Assembly (NCBI GenBank): GCA_002706605.1
Contig: PALT01000025.1
Coordinates: 1 to 64,000 of the forward strand
Source of the DNA: Rhodovulum sp.
GTDB taxonomy: Bacteria; Pseudomonadota; Alphaproteobacteria; Rhodobacterales; Rhodobacteraceae
Length of the DNA stretch: 64,000 nt
Reading direction: 5' to 3'
Shown here: piece by piece, positions 7,452 through 16,927 of the stretch
Layout: every line of letters begins with the position of its first letter
Position numbering within the stretch: the stretch's first letter is position 1
Position numbers and translations under genes: made by a program
The notes under the pieces: model-generated
The model's database searches: none
Told to the model about the DNA's origin: nothing
Seen by the model: the letters and a program-made list of their open reading frames with translations, nothing else

Positions 7452-10205
7452 ATGACCATTTTCGTCGGACAAGACACCTCCAAAACCCGCCGCACGCTGA
7501 CGGTTGGGGGCACTTCGATTGATTACTATTCGATTTCGGCGGCCAGCGACGCGGGTCTTGGGGATTTTTCCCGCCTTCCCGCCGCGCTTAAGGTCGTGTT
7601 GGAAAACATGCTGCGGTTTGAGGACGGCAAGACGGTCCACACCGACGACATCAAGGCATTTGCCGAATGGGCCGACAAGGGTGGCAAGAACCCCCGCGAA
7701 ATCGCCTATCGCCCCGCCCGCGTGTTGATGCAGGATTTCACCGGCGTGCCAGCGGTGGTCGATCTGGCCGCGATGCGCGACGGGATCAAGGCGCTGGCGG
7801 GGGACGCGCAAAAGATCAACCCGCTGAACCCCGTCGATCTGGTGATCGACCACTCGGTCATGATCGACGAGTTCGGCAACCCGCGCGCGTTTCAGATGAA
7901 CGTGGACCGCGAATACGAACGTAACATGGAACGCTATGAGTTCCTGAAATGGGGCCAGACCGCGTTCAACAATTTCCGCGTTGTGCCGCCGGGCACGGGG
8001 ATTTGCCATCAGGTGAACCTTGAATATCTGGCCAAGGCCGTGTGGTCCGACGAGGATCAGGACGGCAAGATGGTCGCCTATCCCGACACGCTGGTCGGGA
8101 CGGACAGTCACACCACGATGGTCAACGGCATGGCCGTTCTGGGCTGGGGCGTTGGCGGGATTGAGGCCGAGGCGGCCATGCTGGGCCAGCCGATTTCGAT
8201 GCTGATCCCCGAGGTCGTGGGCTTTAAACTGACCGGCGAAATGGTTGAGGGCACGACCGGCACCGACCTTGTTCTGAAGGTGGTTGAAATGCTGCGCGCG
8301 CACGGCGTGGTCAACAAGTTCGTCGAGTTCTATGGCGAGGGTCTGGATAACCTGCCGCTGGCGCAACGGGCGACGATTGCCAATATGGCGCCCGAATACG
8401 GTGCGACCTGTGGCTTCTTCCCGATTGATGACGAGACCCTGCGCTATATGCGCCAGACGGGCCGCGATGAGGACCGGATCGCACTGGTTGAGGCCTATGC
8501 CAAGGAGAATGGGTTCTGGCGCGGCGCGGAGTATGAGCCGGTCTATAGCTCAACCCTGAGCCTTGATATGGGCACGATTGTGCCTGCGATCTCCGGCCCC
8601 AAACGCCCGCAGGATTACACGCCGCTGGATCATGCGGCGGCGGCGTTCATGGATGTGGTCAACGAATACCGCGGCGTGGACACCGGTGCCGCCGCCGAGG
8701 CAATGGAATCCGAGGGCCCTGCCCCCGCCATCAACGAATCCGCCGATCCGCGCAAATCCCAACCGGTGAAAGGCACCGATTACGCCCTGCGCGACGGGTC
8801 CGTGGTGATTGCGTCGATTACGTCCTGCACCAACACATCAAACCCCTATGTCCTGATCGGGGCGGGTTTGGTCGCGCGCAAGGCCCGTGCACTGGGCCTG
8901 AACCGCAAACCGTGGGTCAAGACATCCCTTGCCCCCGGATCGCAGGTGGTAACCGAGTACCTGAACGCCGCCGGTCTGCAAGAGGACCTCGACGCGCTTG
9001 GGTTCAACCTTGTCGGCTATGGCTGTACGACCTGTATCGGCAACTCGGGGCCCATCGCGCCCGAACTGTCCGACGCGATTGCCGAGGGCGATTTGATCGC
9101 GACCTCGGTCCTGTCGGGCAACCGCAATTTCGAGGGCCGGATTTCGCCCGATGTGCGCGCGAACTATCTGGCCTCGCCGCCGTTGGTCGTGGCCTATGCG
9201 ATTGCCGGTGACATGAACATCGACCTGACCCGCGATCCGATCGGACAGGACAAGGACGGCAAGGATGTCTTTATGAAAGACATCTGGCCCACCAACGCCG
9301 AAATCGCCGAGATCGTGGAACAGGTCGTCACCCGCGAGGCGTTCCAGTCGAAATACGCCGATGTGTTCAAGGGCGATGAGAAATGGCAGGCGGTTGAGGT
9401 CAACGGTGGCGAAACCTATGACTGGCCGCCCGCATCGACCTACATCCAGAACCCGCCCTATTTCCAAGGCATGGCGCCCGAGGCCGGCACCATCAAAGAC
9501 ATCAGTGGCGCGCGCGTTCTGGCCGTGCTGGGCGATATGGTCACGACCGACCACATCTCGCCCGCCGGTTCGTTCAAACCCGACACCCCCGCCGGTCAAT
9601 ACCTGACCGAGCATCAGGTGCCGGTGCGCGAATTCAACAGCTATGGCTCACGTCGTGGCAACCACGAGGTGATGATGCGCGGCACATTCGCCAACATCCG
9701 TATCAAGAACGAGATGCTGGACGGGGTTGAGGGCGGCTATACCAAGGGTCCCGATGGCGCGCAGACCTCGATCTATGAGGCCTCGATGGCCTATCAAGAG
9801 GCGGGCACGCCGCTGGTCGTCTTTGGGGGTGAGCAATACGGCGCGGGTTCGTCCCGTGACTGGGCGGCCAAGGGCACGAACCTGCTGGGTGTCTCTGCCG
9901 TCATCGCCGAGAGCTTTGAGCGTATCCACCGCTCGAACCTCGTCGGGATGGGCGTCATTCCGTTCGAATTCACGAATGGCGACACGCGCAAAACGCTGGG
10001 CTTGACCGGCGAGGAAACCGTGTCGATTGCCGGTCTTTCGGGCGATCTGAAACCGCTGTCGATTGTGCCCTGCACGATCACCTATGCCGACGGGACCGAG
10101 AAAACCATCGACCTGAAATGCCGGATCGATACCGAAGTCGAAATTGAATACGTCGAGAACGGTGGCGTGCTGCACTATGTGCTGCGCAATCTGGCTAAAA
10201 GTTAA
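7452..10205 (+). CDS. acnA: Aconitate hydratase A
   Basis: Aconitase isomerises citrate and isocitrate in the TCA cycle. The 917-residue length is that of the AcnA/IRP1 class. The [4Fe-4S] ligands are seen as Cys in SCTNTSNP (about residue 459) and the two Cys in GCTTCIGNSG (about 524-528). The swivel domain carries GAGSSRDWAAKG near residue 800. The start ATG has a strong AAAGGGAG ribosome site about nine bases upstream. The gene stands alone and is followed by a terminator. Regulation by iron or oxidative stress is common for AcnA, but no recognised operator was identified apart from the uncharacterised dyad at 7350-7376. Confidence 0.98.
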   Translation: MTIFVGQDTSKTRRTLTVGGTSIDYYSISAASDAGLGDFSRLPAALKVVLENMLRFEDGKTVHTDDIKAFAEWADKGGKNPREIAYRPARVLMQDFTGVPAVVDLAAMRDGIKALAGDAQKINPLNPVDLVIDHSVMIDEFGNPRAFQMNVDREYERNMERYEFLKWGQTAFNNFRVVPPGTGICHQVNLEYLAKAVWSDEDQDGKMVAYPDTLVGTDSHTTMVNGMAVLGWGVGGIEAEAAMLGQPISMLIPEVVGFKLTGEMVEGTTGTDLVLKVVEMLRAHGVVNKFVEFYGEGLDNLPLAQRATIANMAPEYGATCGFFPIDDETLRYMRQTGRDEDRIALVEAYAKENGFWRGAEYEPVYSSTLSLDMGTIVPAISGPKRPQDYTPLDHAAAAFMDVVNEYRGVDTGAAAEAMESEGPAPAINESADPRKSQPVKGTDYALRDGSVVIASITSCTNTSNPYVLIGAGLVARKARALGLNRKPWVKTSLAPGSQVVTEYLNAAGLQEDLDALGFNLVGYGCTTCIGNSGPIAPELSDAIAEGDLIATSVLSGNRNFEGRISPDVRANYLASPPLVVAYAIAGDMNIDLTRDPIGQDKDGKDVFMKDIWPTNAEIAEIVEQVVTREAFQSKYADVFKGDEKWQAVEVNGGETYDWPPASTYIQNPPYFQGMAPEAGTIKDISGARVLAVLGDMVTTDHISPAGSFKPDTPAGQYLTEHQVPVREFNSYGSRRGNHEVMMRGTFANIRIKNEMLDGVEGGYTKGPDGAQTSIYEASMAYQEAGTPLVVFGGEQYGAGSSRDWAAKGTNLLGVSAVIAESFERIHRSNLVGMGVIPFEFTNGDTRKTLGLTGEETVSIAGLSGDLKPLSIVPCTITYADGTEKTIDLKCRIDTEVEIEYVENGGVLHYVLRNLAKS

Positions 10206-10232
10206 TCAGGTCTGGAAACCCTCCATGCACCT

Positions 10233-10267
10233 AAAAGGGCGGCCCGCATGTGCGGTTCGCCTTTTTT
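10233..10267 (+). terminator. Terminator of acnA
   Basis: An imperfect hairpin (AAAAGGGCG paired with CGCCTTTT, with an inner CCGCA/TGCGG stem) followed by a T run lies about 30 bases after the acnA stop. Confidence 0.75.
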
Positions 10268-10470
10268 CTATTGGTATGCGTGCATTGTTTCGCCCGCGGA
10301 AAACGATTGTTCGCGTGAAATGTGTCGAAAAATAAGAGCGTGTTAATGCCTGAAATGTTATCCACAGGGCATGTACCGCACCGTATCCAATACACTTCTA
10401 TCCGGACCTGTGTTTGAGGTCCTCGCGTTGCTCAGTTTTATCCTATTGCTGGCTGGCGCATATTAAACGC
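10268..10470. other. Gene-poor interval between acnA and ccmG, with a single perfect DnaA box
   Basis: The 318 bases between acnA and ccmG contain the acnA terminator, an AT-richer stretch, a perfect DnaA-box sequence TTATCCACA at 10358-10366, a possible 31-codon reading frame (10371-10466) and the ccm terminator. No cluster of DnaA boxes or AT-rich unwinding element is present, so an origin is not supported. Confidence 0.5.
10371..10466 (+). CDS. Possible 31-residue membrane peptide
   Basis: The frame starts at an ATG just after the DnaA-box-like sequence and ends at TAA directly before the terminator hairpin. The C-terminal half is strongly hydrophobic (EVLALLSFILLLAGAY), long enough for one membrane span. 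The ribosome site is weak: AGGG sits almost next to the ATG. It is not recognised as a known family. Its place between two terminators argues that something is transcribed here, but a chance frame cannot be excluded. Confidence 0.25.
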   Translation: MYRTVSNTLLSGPVFEVLALLSFILLLAGAY

Positions 10471-10471
10471 A

Positions 10472-10499
10472 AAACGGGTGCCCCACGGGGCACCCGTTT
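10472..10499 (-). terminator. Terminator of the sec-ccm gene run
   Basis: A perfect 13-pair stem (10472-10484 with 10487-10499, two-base loop) lies 25 bases past the ccmG stop. On the minus strand it runs into TTTT; on the plus strand it also ends with T residues, so it may act in both directions. Confidence 0.85.
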
Positions 10500-10523
10500 A
10501 ATTTTGCGCATAGGTGTCTTTGA

Positions 10524-11075
10524 TCAGCTTCCTGCGGCGCGGGCGGCCTCAATCGCGGGCATGATCTGGTTTTCAATGACACTGCTGGTGATCGGACCGG
10601 CGAACCGGAACTGCACCACGCCATTGCCATCAATCACAAAGGTTTCCGGCACGCCATAAACGCCCCATTCCAACGCCGTGCGCCCCGTGTCATCGGCAGC
10701 AATACCGGTGTAGGGGTCGCCAAGCTCGGCCAAGAACCCCATCGCGTTCGCGGGCTTGTCCTTATAGTTGATGCCGTAAATCGGGATACCGGCCTCGGCC
10801 AGACGTTCCAGATTGGGATGCTCGGCGCGGCAGGGCGCGCACCAGCTGGCCCAAAAGTTCACCAGCTTGACCCCGTCACCACGCAGTGTCGCATCATCAA
10901 TCCCCGGCCCTGTGCCAAGCTCGGTCAGGACCAGCGCAGGCACGGTGCCCCCGACCCGCGTCGACGGCAACCCGTCGGGATCGTCACGGAACATGCCCGA
11001 CAAAAACAGCCCAGCCAGCAGCGCGAAAATCGCGGGCGGCACAAAGACCAGAGGCGAGATTTTGGAGTTCGACAT
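10524..11075 (-). CDS. ccmG: Thiol:disulfide interchange protein CcmG/DsbE
   Basis: CcmG is a membrane-anchored periplasmic thioredoxin that keeps apocytochrome c cysteines reduced for heme attachment. The 183-residue protein has one N-terminal membrane anchor (about residues 9-27) and the active site WCAPC with Cys79 and Cys82. GVYGVPETFVIDGNG, with the cis-proline typical of thioredoxins, follows. It starts seven bases after the ccmD stop and is the last gene of the ccmABCDG group; a strong terminator follows. Confidence 0.95.
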   Translation of the reverse strand: MSNSKISPLVFVPPAIFALLAGLFLSGMFRDDPDGLPSTRVGGTVPALVLTELGTGPGIDDATLRGDGVKLVNFWASWCAPCRAEHPNLERLAEAGIPIYGINYKDKPANAMGFLAELGDPYTGIAADDTGRTALEWGVYGVPETFVIDGNGVVQFRFAGPITSSVIENQIMPAIEAARAAGS

Positions 11076-11082
11076 GGTTCAC

Positions 11083-11232
11083 CTATTTCCCGTTACGCGC
11101 CTGAATTTCGGCCAGTTGGCGGCGCACCCGACGCCCCCGCCATACCGAATGACCGATCAGGGCCACAAGCAAAACAATCGTGACCGCGTACGAGCTTAGG
11201 ACCGCGTCGGCGTATTTCCCCAGATCAGGCAT
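11083..11232 (-). CDS. ccmD: Heme exporter protein CcmD
   Basis: This 49-residue protein has one membrane segment (about residues 14-27, YAVTIVLLVALIGH) followed by an arginine-rich cytoplasmic tail, the standard CcmD layout. CcmD helps release holo-CcmE from the CcmABC complex. Its ATG overlaps the ccmC stop by one base (TGATG), so translation is probably coupled. Confidence 0.9.
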   Translation of the reverse strand: MPDLGKYADAVLSSYAVTIVLLVALIGHSVWRGRRVRRQLAEIQARNGK

Positions 11233-11963
11233 CAGGCCATCCTTTCGCGTGCTTCCAGCGCCTTAAGCTGACGCTGACGGATTTCGGTTTGCGTGCGCAA
11301 GAGGACCAGCGCGACGAACAACAGGATGAACCCCGCGATGCACACCAACAGCGGCAGGTAGAACACGTCGGACACGTTTTCCTCTTTATCAAGCGACAGC
11401 GACGCCCCCTGATGCAGGCCCTGATTCCAGAAGTTCACCGCATAGCGGCTGAGGATCGCAAAGACAGACCCGACCATGCACAGAACACTGGTCAAATCGG
11501 CGGCGGCATCAGGGCTCTCGATCGCTTGCCACAGGGCGCTATAGCCCAGATAGAACAGAAACAGGATCAGAAACGAGGTCAGGCGCGGGTCCCACGCCCA
11601 ATAGGTGCCCCACATGGGTTCACCCCAAATCGCACCGGTCACCAGCGCAATCACCGTCATGGTGATCCCGATTGGGGCCGCCGCCTTGGCCGCAAGGGCC
11701 GACACGTGATGACGGCGCACCAACCAGATCAGCGACGCCACCAGCATCATCAGCCACGCGTTAATCGCCATCAGGGCCGCGGGCACATGCAGATAGATGA
11801 TCTTGACGGTCGAGCCCTGTTTGTAGTCATCCGGCGTGAAAAAGAACCCCCAGACCAGACCGACCACTAAACAGATCGCCGCGCCCCCCGCCACAAACGG
11901 CAGAACCGCGCGCGATACGGCCAGAAACTTTTGCGGGTTCGCATATTGCCACAGGCTTGCCAT
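11232..11963 (-). CDS. ccmC: Heme ABC transporter permease CcmC
   Basis: CcmC presents heme to CcmE during cytochrome c maturation. The 243-residue protein has about six membrane segments, heme-ligand histidines in LHVPAA and the tryptophan-rich WGTYWAWDPRLTS motif that binds heme. Two adjacent start codons exist (11969 and 11963); an AAAGGA ribosome site sits six bases before 11963 and directly abuts 11969, so 11963 is chosen. The frame is open further upstream to 12302, but that part is antisense to nothing useful and overlaps ccmB. Confidence 0.95.
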   Translation of the reverse strand: MASLWQYANPQKFLAVSRAVLPFVAGGAAICLVVGLVWGFFFTPDDYKQGSTVKIIYLHVPAALMAINAWLMMLVASLIWLVRRHHVSALAAKAAAPIGITMTVIALVTGAIWGEPMWGTYWAWDPRLTSFLILFLFYLGYSALWQAIESPDAAADLTSVLCMVGSVFAILSRYAVNFWNQGLHQGASLSLDKEENVSDVFYLPLLVCIAGFILLFVALVLLRTQTEIRQRQLKALEARERMA

Positions 11964-12019
11964 CGTCATTCCTTTGCTGGCGTGTGTTTCTGGGACCGGA
12001 CCATGACAATCCCGCCCCC

Positions 12020-12676
12020 CTAGCGCAAGTTGATCCGCAGCGCAGCCGCGGCGGCGAATGGAAGCAGGGCCCAAACCGCCAAGGTAATCGCGCTCAGGAT
12101 CAGGATCACGCCCTGAACCTCCATCCCGAGGGCGCCGCGTTTCACCACCTCCGCCCCGAAAATCAGGGTCGGCACATAGAGGGGCAGAACCAACAGCGAC
12201 ATCAACAACCCGCCGCGCTTCAACCCCACGGTCAACCCCGCGCCAAAGGCCCCGATCATCGACAGGGCCGGCGTCCCGATGATCAGACCCAGGATCAGCC
12301 ACCGAACCGCCCCGCCCTCAAGATGCAACAGCACCCCCAGAACCGGCGCGGCAATCACCAAAGGCAAACCGGTCGTCACCCAATGGGCGGCGGCCTTCAT
12401 CGCCACAACGCCCTCCAAAGGGATCGGCGCCGTCGCCAAAAGGTCCAGCGACCCGTCCTCAAAATCCAGCGCGAAAATCCGGTCGAGCGACAAGAGACAG
12501 GCCAACAAGGCCCCGACCCACAGGATCCCCGGCGCAATCACCGACAGGATCTCGCTCTGCGGCCCGACGCCGAACGGCACCAACACCGTCAGGATCAGGA
12601 AAAACGACAGACCAAGGCCAAAGCCGCCTCCGGCCCGCATCGCCAACCGCATATCCCGCCAAAACAGTGCAATCAC
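12020..12676 (-). CDS. ccmB: Heme exporter protein CcmB
   Basis: CcmB is the membrane partner of the CcmA ATPase in the complex that frees CcmE from CcmC. The 218-residue protein has six hydrophobic segments and the family motif [16 protein letters not shown] at about 65-80. It begins with GTG, and the start overlaps the ccmA stop by four bases (GTGA), a coupled junction. A 56-base gap separates it from ccmC. Confidence 0.95.
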   Translation of the reverse strand: MIALFWRDMRLAMRAGGGFGLGLSFFLILTVLVPFGVGPQSEILSVIAPGILWVGALLACLLSLDRIFALDFEDGSLDLLATAPIPLEGVVAMKAAAHWVTTGLPLVIAAPVLGVLLHLEGGAVRWLILGLIIGTPALSMIGAFGAGLTVGLKRGGLLMSLLVLPLYVPTLIFGAEVVKRGALGMEVQGVILILSAITLAVWALLPFAAAAALRINLR

Positions 12677-13290
12677 AGAAAGGCCTCGTCGAATTCATCC
12701 TGCACCGCCGCAGGTTTGGCGCGAAAGGCCGACACGTCCAACTCGCGCGCCTCAAACCCCAGATCGATATGGGTCGCAATCACGGCCATCCCGCCCTGAT
12801 CCAGATGCCGCCGTACCGCATCCGCAAACAATCCAACCGACGCCACATCCAAGGACACGGTCGGCTCATCCAACACCCAAATGGGCCGCCCCGTGACCAA
12901 CATCCGCGCAAGGCCAAGACGCCGCTTTTGCCCCGCGCTCAGCGCCTGCGCATAACGGCGGCGCAAGGGCTGCAATTCAAACGCATCCAACGCCGCCTCA
13001 ATCTCGCCCTGCCCGAACACTTTGGCCCAGAACGACAGGTTCTCCTCAACGCTCAACGTCGCCTTCAACCCGTCCGAATGCGCGCCATAGGCAATGCTGT
13101 CTGGTGCCGCATGAACCTCACCGGCCAAGGGCGGCTGCAACCCCGCCAAACACCGCAACAGGGTCGTCTTGCCAATCCCGTTCGGCCCGCGCAAAAACAG
13201 CGCCTCGCCCGCCGCGACCTCGAACGACACCCCTTCAAGCACCGCCAAACCGCCGCGTTCCACCGTCAGATTGTCCACCCGCAATCCCAT
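12673..13290 (-). CDS. ccmA: Heme ABC exporter ATP-binding protein CcmA
   Basis: The 205-residue ATPase has a Walker A ([12 protein letters not shown], about residue 36), an ABC signature ([13 protein letters not shown], about 121), a Walker B ([11 protein letters not shown], about 144) and a switch histidine (ATH). It powers the CcmB/C complex in cytochrome c maturation. The start MGLRVDNL matches the family; the frame is open a further 19 codons upstream into the end of the preceding gene, which is unlikely to be translated. It opens the ccm group after a 40-base gap from the Mth938-like gene. Confidence 0.95.
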   Translation of the reverse strand: MGLRVDNLTVERGGLAVLEGVSFEVAAGEALFLRGPNGIGKTTLLRCLAGLQPPLAGEVHAAPDSIAYGAHSDGLKATLSVEENLSFWAKVFGQGEIEAALDAFELQPLRRRYAQALSAGQKRRLGLARMLVTGRPIWVLDEPTVSLDVASVGLFADAVRRHLDQGGMAVIATHIDLGFEARELDVSAFRAKPAAVQDEFDEAFL

Positions 13291-13330
13291 GGTCCGGCTC
13301 ACGCCCCTGTTTTCATCTTGGAAAAAATAC

Positions 13331-13699
13331 TCACGATCCGACGGCACCCACTGGCATCATCGCCACCGCAACGCGCCGCCCCTCGCCAAGCAACACATTG
13401 AACGTCCGCGCGGCGGTGGGGCTGGCCATTAATTCAACCCCCATGCCCGCCTGTTCCAGACCGCTTTGCAGCGCGGGATCAATCGGGCGCAACGCGTCAC
13501 CGGTGCCGATGAACAACACGTCCACATCCCCAACCAGCGCGCGCAGCGGCTCAATATCCGCAAGACCCGCCCACGGCTTGCGCCCCGTCGCCGTCAGCAA
13601 GACAGGCCCCTCGACCACCTCGCCGCCCACACGGAAAAACCCCGGACCATAGCCGTCGACCGGCACCGCACCAGTGTATTCAACCTCGCTTACACGCAT
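13331..13699 (-). CDS. Mth938-like domain (DUF498) protein
   Basis: This 122-residue protein has the Mth938/NDUFAF3-like pattern: [14 protein letters not shown] early, then [16 protein letters not shown] and [19 protein letters not shown]. Bacterial members often sit beside secDF and the ccm genes, as here. The mitochondrial relative NDUFAF3 assists complex I assembly; the bacterial role is not established. It starts 38 bases after the secF stop and leads directly into ccmA, so it is probably in the same transcript. Confidence 0.85.
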   Translation of the reverse strand: MRVSEVEYTGAVPVDGYGPGFFRVGGEVVEGPVLLTATGRKPWAGLADIEPLRALVGDVDVLFIGTGDALRPIDPALQSGLEQAGMGVELMASPTAARTFNVLLGEGRRVAVAMMPVGAVGS

Positions 13700-13737
13700 T
13701 GCGCTCTCCTCGATTGGACCTGCTGCGGCGCGGGGCC

Positions 13738-14709
13738 TCAGGCTTTGACGTTGCCGAAATTGGTCCCTGCCCCGCCGCCGTCCGACTTGCTCCAGTCCCG
13801 CTTGACCCCAAGGAACAGCAAGACGTTAGACGCCACGAACACCGACGAATAGGTCCCGACCAGAATGCCGAAAATCATCGCGAACACAAACCCGCGGATC
13901 ACATCGCCCCCCAGAACGAACAGCGCAATCAGCGCTACAAGGGTCGTGACCGAGGTCATCAAGGTCCGGCCTAGGGTTTCGTTGATCGACTGGTTCAACA
14001 CCTCAACCAATTGCAGCTTTTTGTACCGGCGCAGGTTTTCACGCACGCGGTCAAACACCACCACCGTATCGTTCAGAGAATAGCCCACAATGGTCAACAG
14101 GGCCGCAATAGTCGCCAGATCGAACCGGATTTGCAGAACCGAGAAAATCCCGATGGTCAGCATCACGTCATGCACCAAGGCCGCAACGGCCCCCAGTGCG
14201 AACTGCCATTCAAACCGCAGCCAGATGTAAAACAGAACCGCGCCAATCGCCAGAACCACGGCCAGAACGGCGGTCTTGATCAACTCGCCCGACACCTTGG
14301 GCCCCACGCTCTCGACGCTGGGAAATGTGATCGCGGGGTCAATCCGTTGCAACGCGGCCTCGACGGCGGCGATGGTTTCGGGCGTGATGCTCTCGACCTC
14401 ATCCTGCGCCTGAATGCGGATCTGGGCCACGTTTTTGTCGGGACCAAAGGACGGGTCGAACACCTCGGTGATGGTCACATCCCCAAGGTCCAGTCCCGCC
14501 ATCGCATCACGATAGGCCGCGATATCAACGGGCTGGCTGCTTTCGGACCGGATGGTCGTGCCGCCACGGAAATCGATGCCAAAGTTCAGACCCATGGTCA
14601 GGAACACGACAATCGAGGCCACAAACAGAACCGCCGACAGGCCAAAGGTCATCTTGGCGCGTTTGAAAAACGGCCAGTTCGTTTCGGATGGTACAAGTTT
14701 CAATCGCAT
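13738..14709 (-). CDS. secF: Protein translocase subunit SecF
   Basis: SecF with SecD uses the proton gradient to complete Sec-dependent export. The 323-residue protein has six membrane segments, a periplasmic P1 domain after the first, the motif FGIDFRGGT near residue 45 and GYSLNDTVVVFDRVRE (about 209-225), the conserved RND core. It follows secD after nine bases. Confidence 0.97.
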   Translation of the reverse strand: MRLKLVPSETNWPFFKRAKMTFGLSAVLFVASIVVFLTMGLNFGIDFRGGTTIRSESSQPVDIAAYRDAMAGLDLGDVTITEVFDPSFGPDKNVAQIRIQAQDEVESITPETIAAVEAALQRIDPAITFPSVESVGPKVSGELIKTAVLAVVLAIGAVLFYIWLRFEWQFALGAVAALVHDVMLTIGIFSVLQIRFDLATIAALLTIVGYSLNDTVVVFDRVRENLRRYKKLQLVEVLNQSINETLGRTLMTSVTTLVALIALFVLGGDVIRGFVFAMIFGILVGTYSSVFVASNVLLFLGVKRDWSKSDGGGAGTNFGNVKA

Positions 14710-14718
14710 ATTGGCCTC

Positions 14719-16380
14719 TTATACCACGATGGTTTTGGGACGGCGGCGTTCCATCCACGTCACAATGATCAAGCGCGTCACGAAAATCGCCGTAAAGACC
14801 GAGGTCAAAATCCCGATCCCCAGCGTCACCGCAAACCCGCGCACCGGCCCCGAGCCCAGCATGAACAGGATCACAGCGGTGATAAAGGTGGTGATGTTGG
14901 CGTCGATAATCGCGCTCAGCGCCTTTTCATAGCCAAGCTCAATCGCGCGCGCCGGACCGCGTGCGGTCTTTAGCTCTTCTCGGATACGCTCAAAGATCAG
15001 AACGTTCGCATCCACCGCCATACCGATGGTCAGCACGATCCCCGCAATCCCCGGCAGGGTCAGGGTCGCGCCAAGGGCGGACAGGAACCCGAAGATCAGG
15101 GCGACGTTCATGATCAGGGCCACGTTGGCAATCACGCCAAAGAACCCATAGGACAGAACCATGAACACCAGAACGGCGGCAAAGGCGACGATGCTGGCCA
15201 GACGACCGGCCTCAATACTATCGGCGCCCAGTTCCGGCCCGATGGTGCGTTCTTCAAGAAAGCTCAGTTCGGCCGGCAAGGCCCCCGCGCGCAGCAGCAC
15301 GGCAAGGTTGGTGCTCTCCTCAACGGTAAAGTTCCCCGAGATTTGACCCGAGCCGGTCTGGATCGCGTCGCGGATCACGGGGGCCGACACGACCTCATCA
15401 TCCAGAACGATCGCAAAGGGCGAGCCGACATTGGCCACCGTGTAATCGCCAAAGCGGCGCGCGCCACTGGCGTTAAAGCGGAAGGTCACGACCGGTTCGC
15501 CGTTCTGGCCAAACGCGGGTTGCGCGTCGGTCAGGTCCTCGCCACTGACCACGGGGGTCGGGTCGATGATGTAGTAAACACCGTCCTCGTCCAGCGACGG
15601 CAGGATCACGTTACGTGCGCCCGGGTTCTGGTCGGGATTGTTGGTGCGCCCCACAACGGGGTTGAACGTCAGACGCGCCGTGGTCCCGATCAGCGCCTTC
15701 AACTCATCCGCCGAACCGATACCGGGCACCTGGATCAGAACGCGGTCCGCGCCCTGACGTTGGATGGTGGGTTCACGCGTGCCGACCTCATCCACACGGC
15801 GGCGGATGATTTCCAGCGTCTGCTGCAACGTCCGGTCATCGGTCGCCTGCTTTTCGGCCTCGGACAGGGTGACGACGATCTCGTTCCCGTCAACGGCGAC
15901 CTCGATATCGTTCTGCCCCGCACCGGTCAGCGACACAATCGGCTGGGCCAAGCCGCGCACGGCGTCATAGGCGGCCTGAATGCCCTCAACCTGCGACACG
16001 GCCACCCGCAACTCATCGGGCGCGGAGGGCTGACGCCGGATCGTGCCGATCTGGGCGCGCAAGTCGCGCAGCTCATCGCGCACACTGGGCCACATGCCGT
16101 CGATGCGCGTGGCATAGACGTCGCCCAATTGCACCTCGGCCAGCAAATGCGCACCACCGCGCAGGTCCAGCCCGAGGTTCACAAGCGACGACGGCAAAAC
16201 AGACGGCCAACCGGCCGCCTGCGCGTTCAGCGTCTCGCTGTCCTGCCCCGCCTCGATCGCCGCGACGGCGTCGTTGTGCCTCTCAACCCGCTCATAGAAC
16301 AGGTTGGGCATAGCCATCAAAATACCCAAGGCACACAGGCCCCAGATGACGATCCGTTTCCAGAGCGGGATAAACAGCAT
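14719..16380 (-). CDS. secD: Protein translocase subunit SecD
   Basis: The 553-residue protein carries the SecD signature LGLDLRGGAHL (about residue 69), the large periplasmic domain, and the RND-type membrane half with GMAVDANVLIFERIREEL near residue 458. It pairs with SecF downstream and YajC upstream. The yajC-secD gap is nine bases, so the three genes form one operon, the usual order in proteobacteria. Confidence 0.97.
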   Translation of the reverse strand: MLFIPLWKRIVIWGLCALGILMAMPNLFYERVERHNDAVAAIEAGQDSETLNAQAAGWPSVLPSSLVNLGLDLRGGAHLLAEVQLGDVYATRIDGMWPSVRDELRDLRAQIGTIRRQPSAPDELRVAVSQVEGIQAAYDAVRGLAQPIVSLTGAGQNDIEVAVDGNEIVVTLSEAEKQATDDRTLQQTLEIIRRRVDEVGTREPTIQRQGADRVLIQVPGIGSADELKALIGTTARLTFNPVVGRTNNPDQNPGARNVILPSLDEDGVYYIIDPTPVVSGEDLTDAQPAFGQNGEPVVTFRFNASGARRFGDYTVANVGSPFAIVLDDEVVSAPVIRDAIQTGSGQISGNFTVEESTNLAVLLRAGALPAELSFLEERTIGPELGADSIEAGRLASIVAFAAVLVFMVLSYGFFGVIANVALIMNVALIFGFLSALGATLTLPGIAGIVLTIGMAVDANVLIFERIREELKTARGPARAIELGYEKALSAIIDANITTFITAVILFMLGSGPVRGFAVTLGIGILTSVFTAIFVTRLIIVTWMERRRPKTIVV

Positions 16381-16389
16381 TGGCGTGAA

Positions 16390-16716
16390 TTAGCCTTCGT
16401 TTGCGGGTTCGGTCTTGTTCAGGACCTGCGTGATGGTCTGACGCACAACGCGCACTTTGACACCATCGGCGATCTCGGCCTCGACCTCGTTGTCGTCTTT
16501 AACCTTGACCACTTTGGCGATCAAACCGCCTTGGGTCACGATCTGGTCACCACGGCGCAGCGCCTCGACCATCGCCTTGTGCTCTTTCATCTTTTTCTGC
16601 TGAGGACGGATCATCAGGAAATACATGATCACAAAGATCAGGATCAGCGGAACGAACTGGGCCAAAGAAGAGCCAGCACCACCAGCGGCCTGCGCATATG
16701 CGGGCGTTACGAACAT
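16390..16716 (-). CDS. yajC: Preprotein translocase subunit YajC
   Basis: This 108-residue single-span protein has the family pattern: one N-terminal membrane segment (about residues 20-38), FLMIRPQQKKMKEH immediately after, and then GDQIVTQGGLIAKVVKV. It associates with SecDF. The gene opens the yajC-secD-secF unit; its upstream 211 bases are shared with the divergent pentapeptide protein gene. Confidence 0.96.
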   Translation of the reverse strand: MFVTPAYAQAAGGAGSSLAQFVPLILIFVIMYFLMIRPQQKKMKEHKAMVEALRRGDQIVTQGGLIAKVVKVKDDNEVEAEIADGVKVRVVRQTITQVLNKTEPANEG

Positions 16717-16927
16717 AGGTTAATCCCCTTGCAATGGGCGGGCCGTGACCCGCACCTGTCAGTTTGGCGCGCACCCTAGCCACGCCCCCAAGGGATGGCA
16801 AGGCGGATAAGCCCGATATGGGCCCGCAAACCCAAACGCCAAGGGCCCAAAGCGCCGCAGCCTAGATTGCCCCCTTTCCCCCACACGAAACATCGCGCAC
16901 CATACGCGCATTGGTTGAGGGGTACGC

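Noticed and set aside
10358-10366. Replication origin at the DnaA box
   Set aside because: Only one perfect box was seen, with no cluster, no AT-rich unwinding region and no dnaA, parAB or repABC nearby.
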